NCBI GenBank assembly: GCA_963970005.1
Contig: CAXAMN010006668.1
Coordinates: 1,372,940 to 1,436,939 of the forward strand
Origin: Durusdinium trenchii
Lineage: Eukaryota; Sar; Dinophyceae; Suessiales; Symbiodiniaceae
Reading direction: 5' to 3'
Length of the DNA stretch: 64,000 nt
Shown: positions 33,901 through 43,409 of the stretch, piece by piece
Position numbering within the stretch: the first letter of the stretch is position 1
Layout of the letters: each line of letters starts with the position of its first letter
The notes under the pieces: generated by a model
The model's database searches: none
What the model was told of the DNA's origin: nothing
What the model saw: the letters and a program-made list of their open reading frames with translations, nothing else
Program-made: the position numbers and the translations under genes

Positions 33901-36900
33901 GCAGGGCCGAATCAAGGCAGTTTTGGGAGGTCCTCCATGCAGAACAGTCAGCAGGTTGCGGAATCGTGGGCCACCTGGACCTCGCAAAGTCAGAGCAAGA
34001 GGTGATCTGAGGTGGGGGTTGGAGGATCTAACTCCTAAGGAGGCTCAGATGGTCGCGAACGACACCACGCTGGTTCTCAAGCAGGTTGCACTTTGGAAGC
34101 TGGCCAAACAGGGACAGCAGATGGGCCGATTGACAGGCTTCTTGCTGGAGTCGCCAAGGGACCCAGCATCCTATTTGGAGTCGGAGGAGGATCGGCAGAA
34201 TCCATCTTATTTTGAGTGGCCTCAACTGCAACAGCTGTTGGAGGAAGATGAGACTATGAGGATGATCAACTTCGACCAGGGAGCGACAGGTCATCCACGG
34301 AGGAAGCCGACGGGGGTGTTGTCGAACTTGCCCATGCTGGAGCAGCTGGAACTATGCCAAGGAGGAGGAAACACCAACCCAGTCGGAGGGGATTTGAGTC
34401 AGAGGATGGCAGCATCGAGAAGCTGGTCAGAATGGTCACCGGGCTTTGTCAAGGCTATCCAGCTGGCATTGAGGAGTATGCTTGAGGAGGATGAGAACTG
34501 CAAGGTGGCGCGATTGGATGTGGACCAATGGCGGCGACACGTGCGGATGCAGCACATGCCCTTCAGGCGGGACTGCAGAACCTGTCTGGAAGCAATGGGC
34601 ACGCAAAATCCACATCGGAGATCCAGGACAGCGTCTTCTGCGTACACCTTGGCGGTGGACATCATTGGACCATTCCCGGTGGGGAAGGATCCTGCAACTG
34701 GAAGAATGGCCAAGTACGCTTTGTTGGGAACGGTGCCGTTGCCGGTGCCGGACCATCTCCCGGGGGAACCGGCTGAAGAAGAGGATCTCACTGAGGAGCA
34801 GGTGAGGGATGTGCCATCTTTGGATCAAGAGGACCTCGAGGAGGAAAACCTAGAACGTGATGGCCGTCAAGATCCACCAGAGTTAGAAGATCAGCAGTTG
34901 GTTGAGGAGGGTGAGGAGCAGGTGATTGGTCGGGAGGAGATCGATGAGCTTCGGAGGCCCCATCAGCTGCAGAACATTACAATGGTGGAGGTGATGGAAG
35001 ACAGAGGTGTGGATTCGCTCCTGGGAGGCCTGTCCCGACTCTATGCGAGGATCAGGTGTCTGGGCATCAATGTGATGAGACTACATAGCGACCGGGAGAA
35101 GGGCATGCTGTCGAGGAGGGTGTCAAATTGGTGCGGCCACAGACACCTGGTACAGACCTTCACGCAGGGCGACGATCCACAGGCCAATGGCCGTGCAGAG
35201 GCAGAAGTGCAACAAGTTAAGAGACGCATGAGGCTGATCATCCATCAGGCACAAGTGGAACCAGAACTGTGGCCAGGAGCGATTCGCCATGCGGCAGAGG
35301 AGAGATGCAGACAGCAGCTCAGTAGACTAGGGGTTCCGGTGCAACCAATGCTACGGTTTGGGTCGAAGGTGGCAGTTCGCACGAAGAGATGGCACAAGGC
35401 TGGTCAGTTGATCAACCCGTTCATCTCTATGCAGCTGGTTGGTCCAAGCCCACTGATGACAAACGGGTGGGTGGTTCGCCATCAAGGTCGTGTTCAACAC
35501 GTTCGAACGGCTCTACAGCCATCTCCAGAAGCGGACCAAGCGGCTCTCGAGCTCCAGGAGATTGATGCAGACACCGTTCGCAGGAGAGTGACTGGAAAAC
35601 AAAGTTTGGATCCTCACCCATTGCAGGACGTGATCTCACACATGTATGAGGAGGTGCAGCCTGCACAACAACCAGCCCTGTCCGCGTTGTCCAACTTCAG
35701 GACAGGGGGGGGGACAGATCGAGATCCAGGAGCTGGCCTGCAGGTCGAAAGCAACGGAAGCGGTGGAGGGTCGGCAGAAGGTATGGTGAAGTGCCTCGAG
35801 TGCGATCTTTGGCAACTGGGGGAACATCGAGGAGCTGGATGTCGATTTTGTGAAGGAGATCTGCCGAAGGAGCAGGATGGGCTGCAGGTTCCTGGGGAGG
35901 AAGCTTTGGATTTGCAAGCCTGTTCATGGACTCAGGCAGTACAGTGGCATGAGGAAGAAGTTCGTAGCCACTGGCAGTTGAAAAGAATGTGGCTGGATCA
36001 GTTGAATCAGGTGGCGGTGGGAGAACAGCAGGGCAGCGAACATGGAGGATGGCTTCAAGTCCTGGAAGAACAGTTGATGGTCCGGGAGGAGTGTCTTCAA
36101 CGCCAACATGGAGCCCTGGAGAGTTGGAGGATGGCGGCGCTGCAGGCGGCGGGGGGTTCAGGAGAAGGGGAAGAGCAGAAGCCTTCGCTGGTCCTTCAGA
36201 CCTACACGGTGTCGCTGGCCCAGGTGCGAAGGGAGTTGCACAAGTGGGTCGAACCCTTCAAGGATGAGTATGTCTCTCTGTCCACTACTACCGGAGCGAT
36301 CGTTCCAACCACAGAGGAGGCTTTGAAGAAGGATCCGAGATATCCCTGGCGGGAAGAAGCGCCAGCGATGCTGGTCCCTACGGTCAAGAGTCCTCATGGA
36401 CGGCACAGGGCAAGGGTGGTCATTTGTGGCAACCATCTCACAAAGTCCCAGGTGGAGACGAAGGCTGTCAGTCCATTGGAAGCATCATCGACCTCTTCAC
36501 CCTTTGAACTATATGCAGGAGGGGCGGACGCGACAGTTTTGCGAGCTTTACTCAGGAAGAGTGCCCTGGAGAAATGGTCCGTAGCGAGTCTGGACGTGAA
36601 GACAGCGTTCTTGCTAGCTCCAAGAAGAGATGCACAGCAGAGGCTGCTCATTATGCGTCCTCCCCGGGTGCTGGTGGAAGCAAAGGTGTGCGCTGCTGAC
36701 GAAATCTGGGAGGTCAGAAACTCGCTCTACGGTCTCCAGGAGGCGCCTCTCAACTGGGCGAGATTCAGGGACGAAGAGATGGCCAAGCTCCGCTGGACTG
36801 ATGAAGGTGAAAACTGGAAGCTGGCTCGCACTCAAGAGCCCAACTTGTGGAAGGTGATCCTCGATGATCCATCCAAGTCAAGGTTGCCCGACAAGGTGTA

Positions 36901-39136
36901 CGGATTTGTCGCTGTGTACGTCGATGATATCCTGGTGACTGGTGATGAAAGAGTGACTCGATCGACCATCGCTCGGTTCCAGCAACAGTGGAAATGCTCG
37001 ACACCGGAGTGGCTGACGCCTGAAAGCAGCTTGAGGTTTTGTGGCTTTGAGATTGCCCAGGAGAAGAGGGGACTTCGTTTGCATCAGGAGTCATACCTAC
37101 GAGATCTTTTGGCCAGATATCCTGATGTCAAGTCAGCTCAAAGCCCGCTGCCAGGTGTCTTGGATGAGACTGAGGAGACGAATCCTGAGGTTGCAGAGGT
37201 CCGAAGGGCGCAAACCTTGGTTGGAGAGTTGTTGTGGCTGGCAGTGAGGTCGAGGCCAGACATCTCCTTCGCCGTGTCGTGGATGGGGAGGCAGGTGACA
37301 CATTGTCCATGTCGAGTCCAACGATATGGAGCGCAGGTCCTGGGGTTCTTGCAAAGCACCATGGGTTTGGGCCTGTTGTATGAAGCTGCACCTGATGAAC
37401 CCCAGTGGGAAGAGAGCAAGGGCATTCACATGTATTCGGATGCTTCATTCGGCCCCCCTGGATCTCGCGGTCACCAAGGCCTTATAGCCATGTACTCAGG
37501 TGCTCCTATACAGTGGGAAAGCAAACAGCAGCCCTTTGGCACCCTATCTAGCTCAGAAGCAGAGCTCATGGGGTATTCTGATGCCTTAACCATGGGTGAG
37601 TCGTGCGCCTCAATCGTTGCGATTTTGGAAAGTGGTGATGCGAATCAGGTCATGGACTGCGTCCTACATGGTGACTCGCAGTCTGGCATCCGCATTTTGC
37701 AGTCGCCGGATGGCCCATGGCGGACGAGACATCTTAGGCTGCGAAGCTTTGTGTTGCGGGAGAGAATCCGCACGGGATGCTGGCAGGCACGTCACGAGCC
37801 GGGAGCATCGTTGTCGGTGGACCTATTGACAAAGTCCATCGTCAGTCCGCCTTCGTGGAGGAGGTTCCGGGAGTTCACTGGCTTGTGTGCTGGAGCCACC
37901 CAGGCGAAGGAAGCGGAGGACTGTGTGCAGGTCAAGAGGCTGATCGGGCTTCTGAGCGGGCTGATAGGCATTTCATGTTGGCAGCCAGTCAATGCGGTTG
38001 CCAAGGTTGCCAAAAGTGTGACCATGGCAGCGGTAGCTTCAAGTGTAGCTTGGCTGATGGGTAGGAAGGGTGGAGATGACCCCAAAAGAGAGGGTGAACC
38101 GGCATTTGCTCGGACAGGGGCGTCCAAAGAGGGCAATGTCGAAAGAAGAAAATGTCAAGAAGAGACAAGGGAAAATGAACCTGTCTCCAAACCCGGTCGC
38201 GACTTTAGCCCAAAGGGCTCCCCGGGCGGTGCATCCGCGTGCGAGCCATGGATTCGGCAGCTTCCGCGGGTGAGTGCTTTGAGGGCACCAATCACCCATG
38301 TGGGACTTGGCACGGATCTTCCATGGGAGCTGATGAGGTTTAGTACGCCGCCTACTGGAACAGACAGGTGGGAATGTCTTGGTGTGGGCCTCGGTGGTGG
38401 TGAATGGTGGGTCAGGGTGCTGAAGAAGTCCCGAGTGCGAACCTTCCATCCATTACATCGTGGAACCCCAATGTCGATAGCAAGACTCTCGGCGACCAGA
38501 GTCACGGTGGCTTTTTCGCGGGGAAATCCGCGAGAAGTTTGGAAGCGAGTGGTCATCACCGATGACTGGATCGAAAACAGGGGCTCAGATGTGGAAGGGC
38601 TTCATGAATGGTGTGGCTACACTTTCTTCTACGTGAAGTTTGAGGCCCTCCCAGAAGGAAGAGCAGGAAATCTCGACCGACGTGATGTCAGGCCGGGACC
38701 ACTTCCTCCACCGGGATCGGTGGCCGCAGACGGGGGCTATGGCGGCTCCATTTCAGGAAGGTCAAGAGCAGTGCAACGAGGTCGAAAGGCCTTACAAGGT
38801 TCAGAGACGATAGAAGGCGAGGAAGTCACCTACGGTGGAAGGGGCATCAGTGCTTGTGACATTGAGTCCATCGAGGGTGGCACGAAGACGGGCTATGAGC
38901 TAAGGCTCCAAGGACGTGAGCATCGGGGGGAGAGCGGAAACAACTCCGGCCAGGTGACGGAAGGGACGTCCCAAGCGGCCAATTCAAGCGAACACGTGCC
39001 TCCCGAAGCTGACCAATGGCCAATTTGGCTTGGAATTGAGACGGCAGTTCAACAACATCCTCACCGTGATGGTGAACGACAAGACGAGGACTGTGAGTCG
39101 GACGGAAGCTTTGAGTTTCTGCGCAGCACTGGATGA
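30914..39136 (+). CDS. Gag-Pol polyprotein of retroelement 1 (2,740 residues)
   Basis: ATG at 30914 in a good context (GCCGCCATGA). Order by residue: gag-like region; CCCH zinc finger 615-635; CCHC zinc knuckle 645-658 (CFVCSGEGHMSREC); aspartic protease DGGAT at 782; a methyltransferase-like block about 945-1150 (VHLFSG, GGPPC at 1005-1009, LLESP near 1079); zinc CxxC near 1221; integrase acidic residues D1249, D1393, E1429, the last two 35 apart; RT with D1894 and YVDD 2002-2005; RNase H with D2176, E2215, D2254, D2303; a hydrophobic stretch 2344-2384; then a polar tail of about 350 residues. A long Glu/Asp-rich insert lies between the first two integrase acids. It is a single frame, as usual for copia. 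The methyltransferase-like block and the tail are not part of standard copia. Confidence 0.92.
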   Translation: MSDFVRQRRRRSSREGERLHDPGDREGRLRVGAADERLQALLEEREGRAASVPARTAAVRRLAAAPEQGGQAATTSSVRRPSREPQGRVAQPNGPGQVTAESAPGLLDSVRQSLDVLQRAFGGNPQGQGLLAPLLQHHDLGHLAGTGPGVHAGHGSVFGSPQCPIPPRGGPLSYGPTMELGPQPRVLEPYPMATPPPMSGVNVNPFWSTQARAHPSESGVVPEGMLQGEVRRSPNYVDVEAIREKVLREAENLFAKEIKKATGGAESSSFESVPSADREPGRSTVRVMGPGGGGNGGESTRGDGRGSQPHGLERPPGLLKEGVCEGPLNRSEPPQGTVNEVFRSLELPPLPSPGSDGASLAFGDWLTVAMPLMSNLSSSARGWWQANVMEAEALYETWLKLKPLERLRLKVDRPLHPSYERVEHRGVTILLGVLPDQVRRDVIASRKVSCLGILFRLYTIFQPGGSAERTALLKSITELKVGNGVADVLSGIRQWRRWIQRAQELGLTTPDPLVLVQVLNRVTEALGRHGGAQVSFRMATARQDLAVDQCPTMESIMEYAEYVQAEAEDLALMTGSSKTPAAGANVNMSTAGGTAPKVAAFNTTSSTEEKQKASCKFWGSAQGCRRGDQCTYGHSWEGINKQNRCFVCSGEGHMSRECPTRRERDQKDSKKVAKVKNPMPTKESPVSDLEAPDKPKEENATTTSSQQTSGSLKSTQVSRSREGEKVAGGGEASAGSAESATALIAEATSLLKSLRALKACRLRQICRIQPDAEREGEVALLDGGATHPLRMAEVGEKDHLIPVQVELAHGSTTLFRKEGCSTLLSLDEVEPIIPLSLLVQHGFRIDWSANGCTINHPRQGPILCWLRGGCPVMKRTAALAMLKEFEELERGHYSITAEDAQWWEENIPGVPGELLEFMKGQSWCPAGDDLPWNRRQRRMHQTSKGIIVHLFSGTNVKRWKDSLPSGYTWLFVDPLLGSRYDLHSPQVWGYLCWLAKQGRIKAVLGGPPCRTVSRLRNRGPPGPRKVRARGDLRWGLEDLTPKEAQMVANDTTLVLKQVALWKLAKQGQQMGRLTGFLLESPRDPASYLESEEDRQNPSYFEWPQLQQLLEEDETMRMINFDQGATGHPRRKPTGVLSNLPMLEQLELCQGGGNTNPVGGDLSQRMAASRSWSEWSPGFVKAIQLALRSMLEEDENCKVARLDVDQWRRHVRMQHMPFRRDCRTCLEAMGTQNPHRRSRTASSAYTLAVDIIGPFPVGKDPATGRMAKYALLGTVPLPVPDHLPGEPAEEEDLTEEQVRDVPSLDQEDLEEENLERDGRQDPPELEDQQLVEEGEEQVIGREEIDELRRPHQLQNITMVEVMEDRGVDSLLGGLSRLYARIRCLGINVMRLHSDREKGMLSRRVSNWCGHRHLVQTFTQGDDPQANGRAEAEVQQVKRRMRLIIHQAQVEPELWPGAIRHAAEERCRQQLSRLGVPVQPMLRFGSKVAVRTKRWHKAGQLINPFISMQLVGPSPLMTNGWVVRHQGRVQHVRTALQPSPEADQAALELQEIDADTVRRRVTGKQSLDPHPLQDVISHMYEEVQPAQQPALSALSNFRTGGGTDRDPGAGLQVESNGSGGGSAEGMVKCLECDLWQLGEHRGAGCRFCEGDLPKEQDGLQVPGEEALDLQACSWTQAVQWHEEEVRSHWQLKRMWLDQLNQVAVGEQQGSEHGGWLQVLEEQLMVREECLQRQHGALESWRMAALQAAGGSGEGEEQKPSLVLQTYTVSLAQVRRELHKWVEPFKDEYVSLSTTTGAIVPTTEEALKKDPRYPWREEAPAMLVPTVKSPHGRHRARVVICGNHLTKSQVETKAVSPLEASSTSSPFELYAGGADATVLRALLRKSALEKWSVASLDVKTAFLLAPRRDAQQRLLIMRPPRVLVEAKVCAADEIWEVRNSLYGLQEAPLNWARFRDEEMAKLRWTDEGENWKLARTQEPNLWKVILDDPSKSRLPDKVYGFVAVYVDDILVTGDERVTRSTIARFQQQWKCSTPEWLTPESSLRFCGFEIAQEKRGLRLHQESYLRDLLARYPDVKSAQSPLPGVLDETEETNPEVAEVRRAQTLVGELLWLAVRSRPDISFAVSWMGRQVTHCPCRVQRYGAQVLGFLQSTMGLGLLYEAAPDEPQWEESKGIHMYSDASFGPPGSRGHQGLIAMYSGAPIQWESKQQPFGTLSSSEAELMGYSDALTMGESCASIVAILESGDANQVMDCVLHGDSQSGIRILQSPDGPWRTRHLRLRSFVLRERIRTGCWQARHEPGASLSVDLLTKSIVSPPSWRRFREFTGLCAGATQAKEAEDCVQVKRLIGLLSGLIGISCWQPVNAVAKVAKSVTMAAVASSVAWLMGRKGGDDPKREGEPAFARTGASKEGNVERRKCQEETRENEPVSKPGRDFSPKGSPGGASACEPWIRQLPRVSALRAPITHVGLGTDLPWELMRFSTPPTGTDRWECLGVGLGGGEWWVRVLKKSRVRTFHPLHRGTPMSIARLSATRVTVAFSRGNPREVWKRVVITDDWIENRGSDVEGLHEWCGYTFFYVKFEALPEGRAGNLDRRDVRPGPLPPPGSVAADGGYGGSISGRSRAVQRGRKALQGSETIEGEEVTYGGRGISACDIESIEGGTKTGYELRLQGREHRGESGNNSGQVTEGTSQAANSSEHVPPEADQWPIWLGIETAVQQHPHRDGERQDEDCESDGSFEFLRSTG
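33740..34370 (+). other. Methyltransferase-like domain within retroelement 1
   Basis: Residues about 945-1150. IIVHLFSGTN resembles motif I of cytosine-C5 methyltransferases, AVLGGPPCRTVSRLR resembles the PC motif with its Cys, and FLLESPRDP sits where the ENV/ESP motif would be. A segment FDQGATGHPRRKPTGVLSN follows. It matches a block in retroelement 2 motif by motif. Cytosine methyltransferase capture by dinoflagellate retrotransposons has been reported. Whether this diverged block is an active methyltransferase is open. Confidence 0.5.
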
Positions 39137-39180
39137 AAAAACCTGGTGCTGACGCGTGTTTGAATGATGGTACAACCATC

Positions 39181-39188
39181 AGGGGGAG
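39181..39188 (+). promoter_or_regulatory. Polypurine tract of retroelement 1
   Basis: AGGGGGAG lies directly before the 3' LTR, the usual place of the plus-strand primer. Confidence 0.85.
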
Positions 39189-39300
39189 TGTGAATCCCTG
39201 CATTTTCACTTGATGTGATCCTAGGTGTGACACACACCACTTAGCACCAACAAACGCTGTTCATGGCTCAAGAAAAGCATCGTCCGTTTTTGGAAACTCA
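39189..39300 (+). repeat. 3' LTR of retroelement 1
   Basis: Identical over all 112 bases to 30734-30845. Followed by GTTTT. Confidence 0.93.
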
Positions 39301-39305
39301 GTTTT
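39301..39305 (+). other. Target-site duplication of retroelement 1, right
   Basis: GTTTT, matching 30729-30733. Confidence 0.9.
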
Positions 39306-39333
39306 AAACGGAGATCTTCCTTGGACTTTTCAG

Positions 39334-39424
39334 GGTCCAACATCTTTCGTCCTTGGCGATCGGAGCGCACCGCGGGCTTGGCTGATCATCCATGGATCGG
39401 CAGGGCTCCGATTGGCGCAGTCAG
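39334..39424 (+). CDS. Host exon downstream of retroelement 1
   Basis: Between GACTTTTCAG and GTCGGT. In the phase set by the exon at 30219 it reads SNIFRPWRSERTAGLADH, then PWIGRAPIGAVR. A second frame is also open. The acceptor lies 28 bp after the right target duplication, so the element sits just upstream of the 3' splice region. Confidence 0.5.
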
Positions 39425-39667
39425 GTCGGTCTGTGGCAGATTGAAGAGATCGTAGAAAGGAGGATTCACTTCTGGAGGATGTAGCGCAAAGGGTGTTACA
39501 ACGCTCCTTCTGGAGACCCCCCATCTTCTTGGAAGTCCAGCCTAATGGCTTATTGAACAAACGACTGTACTTTTGGGGCTCCTTCAGTCTGAAGCATTGC
39601 ATGTTTCTCCACACCATGACCTGACTCCCGTTGAGTCCCTTTTTGAGTCTCGTGGACATCAATGGAT

Positions 39668-39750
39668 TCAACCTCAGAGCGATGGCCTCCATTCTAGTAG
39701 TGATGGCCTCGAACCCAAGAGCGATGGCCTCCAACCTAATAGCAATTAGC
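39668..39750 (+). repeat. 21-bp minisatellite, 'NLIAMAS' type, + orientation
   Basis: Three to four 21-bp units near agcgatggcctccaaccta plus at, in an open frame (NLRAMAS, NPRAMAS, NLIAIS). Flanked by two copies of catcaatggattcaa. Same unit as at 3184-3245, in the other orientation. Confidence 0.7.
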
Positions 39751-39780
39751 AATGACATCAATGGATTCAATGTATCTGAG

Positions 39781-39925
39781 GAGAAGGACAGTGCCTTTGA
39801 CCTCCTTGATGCCTTGACACGCTCGGGCGCGCTGCCTCTGAGCCATGCAGAGATGCACATTGTGGTGGCCGCCACACAGATCTTCGAGAAGACCGTCATG
39901 GAAACTGTGATTCAGGAGCGAAACG
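39781..39925 (+). CDS. Host exon, hypothetical
   Basis: Between ATCTGAG and GTATGA. Reads EKDSAFDLLDALTRSGAL, PLSHAEMHIVVAATQIFE, then KTVMETVIQERN. One of the clearest host exons here. I recall similar stretches (FDLLDAL.RSG.LP) in several dinoflagellate proteins, without a known function. Probably the same gene as 30219-39424. Confidence 0.65.
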
Positions 39926-42215
39926 GTATGACCATGATCAGCGTCATTAATTTGGACAAAACGGATGAACGTATTTGGGGAGGACTGATAGAGTCTGATA
40001 GAGGTTTGGCCGATTTGCTATGAGCATTTGTATGAGGAGATGTGTCACATATGATTTCTTGGATGACAACATGAACTCTGCGACTGCACTACACAGTATG
40101 TGTTCATTCTGATTGCTAACGTAGGTGAGCTACTTAGAAGGAGCAAAATTCCACTGGCAAAACTCCACTGAGGTGGTCCCCGCTGCAGTGACAGGGCATT
40201 TTCATCAATTCTCCTCCAAATGAGATGATGTTCATGAAAAAAAGGATCCCATACATGTTCCTCCAAGATTTTCCCAACTTTGAGGCAAATCTGAAAGCTC
40301 GAGGTCCTTGGGTTTTGGGCGACCAGGCTGCGACCGCGCCCCAAAACCGTCGGTGGGACCCGCGAACCCCACCGTCGTGAACGCCTTCAGGAGAACACAA
40401 ACCCCATCGCTGAAGTGGAACGCTCCAGTCTGGTGATTGTGTCCACCATCCATGAGAGGCCGGCCAGAGCATTAATTCAAGACGCCTGTCGCATGCGGGT
40501 AGCTGCTGGCTGCTCGGAGCTCATGGACGGGTGATGTGAGGCGTACACGCCTTCCAGGTGGATTAGTAATCCCTCGAACCCCCAGAAACATCCGCGTCTC
40601 GAAACGCCTGACTTGAGCCTCAACTACGGTTTTGCCATGTTTTGAAATGGGATGCAACAGGACCTGCGTCCAAGACGCTATCGCGGGGTGTGCAAGAGCC
40701 GAACACCGACAGTTGTACAGTGATAGGTGTGCAAGGCCGCCAGTGAGGGAAAGTCCGATTGGCGGGGTTGGCGGGTGGAATGGGTGGGAGAAGAACATGG
40801 TTTCCACATGTTTCGTTTGGGCTACGGCGGCTAAGGTGAATCACTTGTCCGTTGTACCCGGACAAGTCAGGGACACTGTTTTGACGTGAGATGTTTTAAC
40901 ATGCTGATTGCCGCAGGAGCTGTGCAGGTTCACAAACACCAAGTTGTATTAACGTTTGGAGTATGTTTTCCATATTTGTCTATCAGTGAAGAACTTTTAT
41001 GTACGTATATAACTTAATATCTAGTTTCTTCTTTTGAGAATATGTTTGTCAACCAAGGATTCTTTGGGGTCAACGTCCTAAAACACTGATCTGAGGTAGT
41101 GGCGCCAGCAGATGGTGACCAACATGTTCCGTATTCATAAGGAACTCTAGATGTGATTCTCTGTGGAACCTCAGTAGACATTCCATTGCTAGGTTTGTTA
41201 GGGTCCATGTCTTACTCACCCTGCAGGGAAAGATACAATTTGGCCATGTCGAAGAGACAGCTCTCAGGTGATTCATCACCCGAACAGAGACGATACAGTA
41301 GTATGTTTTTGTATTGACAACAGACGGACGCCCAGCTCTAAAGTTTTGCCAGGGGCGGTTTATTCTTTGGCCCCCTTAATTAACCGCACGGAAAGATGGT
41401 GAGTGTGTCTCAACAGAAACCACCCATTCACTCGGTGAGGGGTTCCCACGTGTTTCGACATCTTCAATCGCACAGCTTTTCAGGTTTTCGGGGAGCCCTG
41501 CTGAGCAGCTGGCCGGGAACCCTGGTTTTCGGTAGCTCAGGAAGGGCCGCTCCATATGGGTGTGACCCCATCTGCAAAAAGGACAGGGATGTGCAGGTGG
41601 TTAATTATGTTTTCCATCTACCAGTGTTTTTTTGGGGGGTGATCAGTTTTTGAGTGAGGTAATTACTCGTAACAGCTATATTTGGAATAGATTAATGCAA
41701 TACTATTGTAGACCCAGATTGAACATATACATATATATATAGAGAGACAGAGAGAGAGAGAGAGTGAGAGAGCGAGCGTGCACTTTTGCTCCTATTGGCA
41801 GGGATGGTGGAACACAATCCAATCAAGGCTCCTTAAATGGCAGACACAATGTTCGTGCTGTGCATGAGGCGAATCTCTGTGCTTCTACAATTCTGGAGAG
41901 CAAGGGTAACGTGCTTCTTGTAGAGCCTGGCCAGGCAGTCAACCAGATAGGCACAGACTCCATACTGATGCTTTTGAATGGGGTACTTCCATGTTATCGA
42001 TGAACTGAATCCACCATGGACATCGCTGAGATATCTAAACCAGCGGAGAAATCCGTTGCCTTAGGTTGCCTGGCGCCTTTTAGCGGATGTTTGGCCTATC
42101 AAAAACTCAGCATGTTCTATATATATACAGATACACCTTTCTTTCAAGGAATGAGTACAGTGCATTCACAGGGAACCACAAGGACGAGACCCTACAAGGA
42201 CCTGTACCAGGTCCA
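39926..42215. other. Mostly non-coding stretch
   Basis: No well-bounded exon was found. A possible short exon near 41480-41570 (GALLSSWPGTLVFGSSG) lacks clear borders. Microsatellites lie at 41725-41776. Confidence 0.3.
41725..41776. repeat. AT and GA microsatellites
   Basis: An AT run is followed directly by an interrupted (GA)n run ending gagcgagcg. Confidence 0.85.
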
Positions 42216-42381
42216 GCAGCATTAGCGTGGGACCCGCTTAGACCACCGAAACCGCCTCTCCGGAAACCGCCCCGAAAACGCTTCCCGACCCTTTCGAGCC
42301 ACCGGACCGGACGTGTCCCCAAGGCCTCCTTGAAGGACTTGCAGTCCTTGGCCGTGACGCCTGAGCTGGCGCGGGACGATG
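42216..42381 (+). CDS. Possible host exon, hypothetical
   Basis: GC-rich block after GTACCAGGTCCAG. The frame reads DPLRPPKPPLRKPPRKRF, then GRVPKASLKDLQSLAVTP and ELARDDG. Pro/Lys/Arg-rich. Borders approximate, product unknown. Confidence 0.38.
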
Positions 42382-43269
42382 GGTGGGTCGGTCTGGGTCA
42401 AACGACCTCCCGGAGAGGTCGTGACTGGGAACACTGCTGGGTCCTTTTGGAAGAAGGGGGATGGATCTCTTGGTGTGACCCTGGGCATATCAAGATAGTG
42501 ATCGTCGGCATATTGGTCACGACATATATATATACACTTGATGTACAATATATTCACACAGGACTCTTGGACTCGTCAAATAGTTGCATAAGGCCCTAAT
42601 TACTGATTAACTCTGGAGTAATCATAGTGATTTGAACTCTGGGCTTATGATGGGAGATGGACACCAGTCGAGAAGACCGGAGCATGTGGATCATGTGCGA
42701 ACGGGGAACCGTTCGATGTGGGCGGGTGGGTGGAGTCGGAGTGTCGTGCTGAAAAGGAGAGTAGTGTTGTCCCATTCTTTGGAAGCTGGGCACGAAAAGT
42801 GCACCCAAAGTTATACTTCTCAAGCATCTTTTGAGTCTTTTTTTGGAGGAGCACTGGGCCACTGGGGTCTGACAATTACTGGTTGAATGCATGCAGATCC
42901 CTTTTCAGTGATCGACTGCAGGTGGCGGAGGCCGACGTAGAGACAGCGAAGATTTAGTATAAATGGTCCATGAAAGGCTTCCTGATCACCTTAGGCTCGT
43001 GATGTCACTCCCAAGATGTAGCTAGCTAGCCGCTAGCTGAAGCTAGGTCACACGAGAGTCTTCTCCTGGACATGGATGAGTACATGGATGTTGCTTGTGA
43101 CCGAACTCTTCGCACGGTGTGAAACACATCGAGCCTTTGAAGATCCAACTGCCCCACTTCTCGTCACCTTGTGGCGGAGTGGTGGGACTTCCGGGTCGCG
43201 ACCCTCTCAAAAATGGACACCACTTTCACCTCTTGACCGGAACTAGACGCCCCAAGGTTTGGATGTTTC

Positions 43270-43409
43270 GCTTCACTTGGTGCAACTGCCCCCCAAATAC
43301 TTCGGCAGCCGGAGGCCTCGTTGCTCATCCACGAGGACACCTTGGGCACGGAGCCTCAGACCGGTGTGACCGGCCATTGGTCGGTGGTGTGGCCACGGAT
43401 CCGAATGAG
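43270..43409 (+). CDS. Host exon, hypothetical
   Basis: One frame reads APQILRQPEASLLIHEDT, then LGTEPQTGVTGHWSVVWP, ending at GAG before GTATTA. The 5' border is uncertain. Product unknown. Confidence 0.45.

Larger units (their letters stand above)
30734..39300 (+). mobile_element. Retroelement 1: Ty1/copia LTR retrotransposon, looks whole
   Basis: Element of 8,567 bp with 112-bp LTRs that are identical and begin TG and end CA, a 5-bp target duplication (GTTTT), a primer-binding site and a polypurine tract against the 3' LTR. Inside is one continuous gag-pol frame in the copia order protease, integrase, RT, RNase H. It looks whole, with no break seen in the coding frame. Identical LTRs mean a recent insertion on an evolutionary scale. 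At 8.6 kb it is larger than a classical copia (about 5 kb) because of extra domains in the polyprotein. Confidence 0.93.

Noticed and set aside
39306-39333. Remnant of a second LTR after retroelement 1
   Set aside because: The bases are host intron sequence leading to a normal acceptor. The LTR ends cleanly at CA followed by the target duplication.
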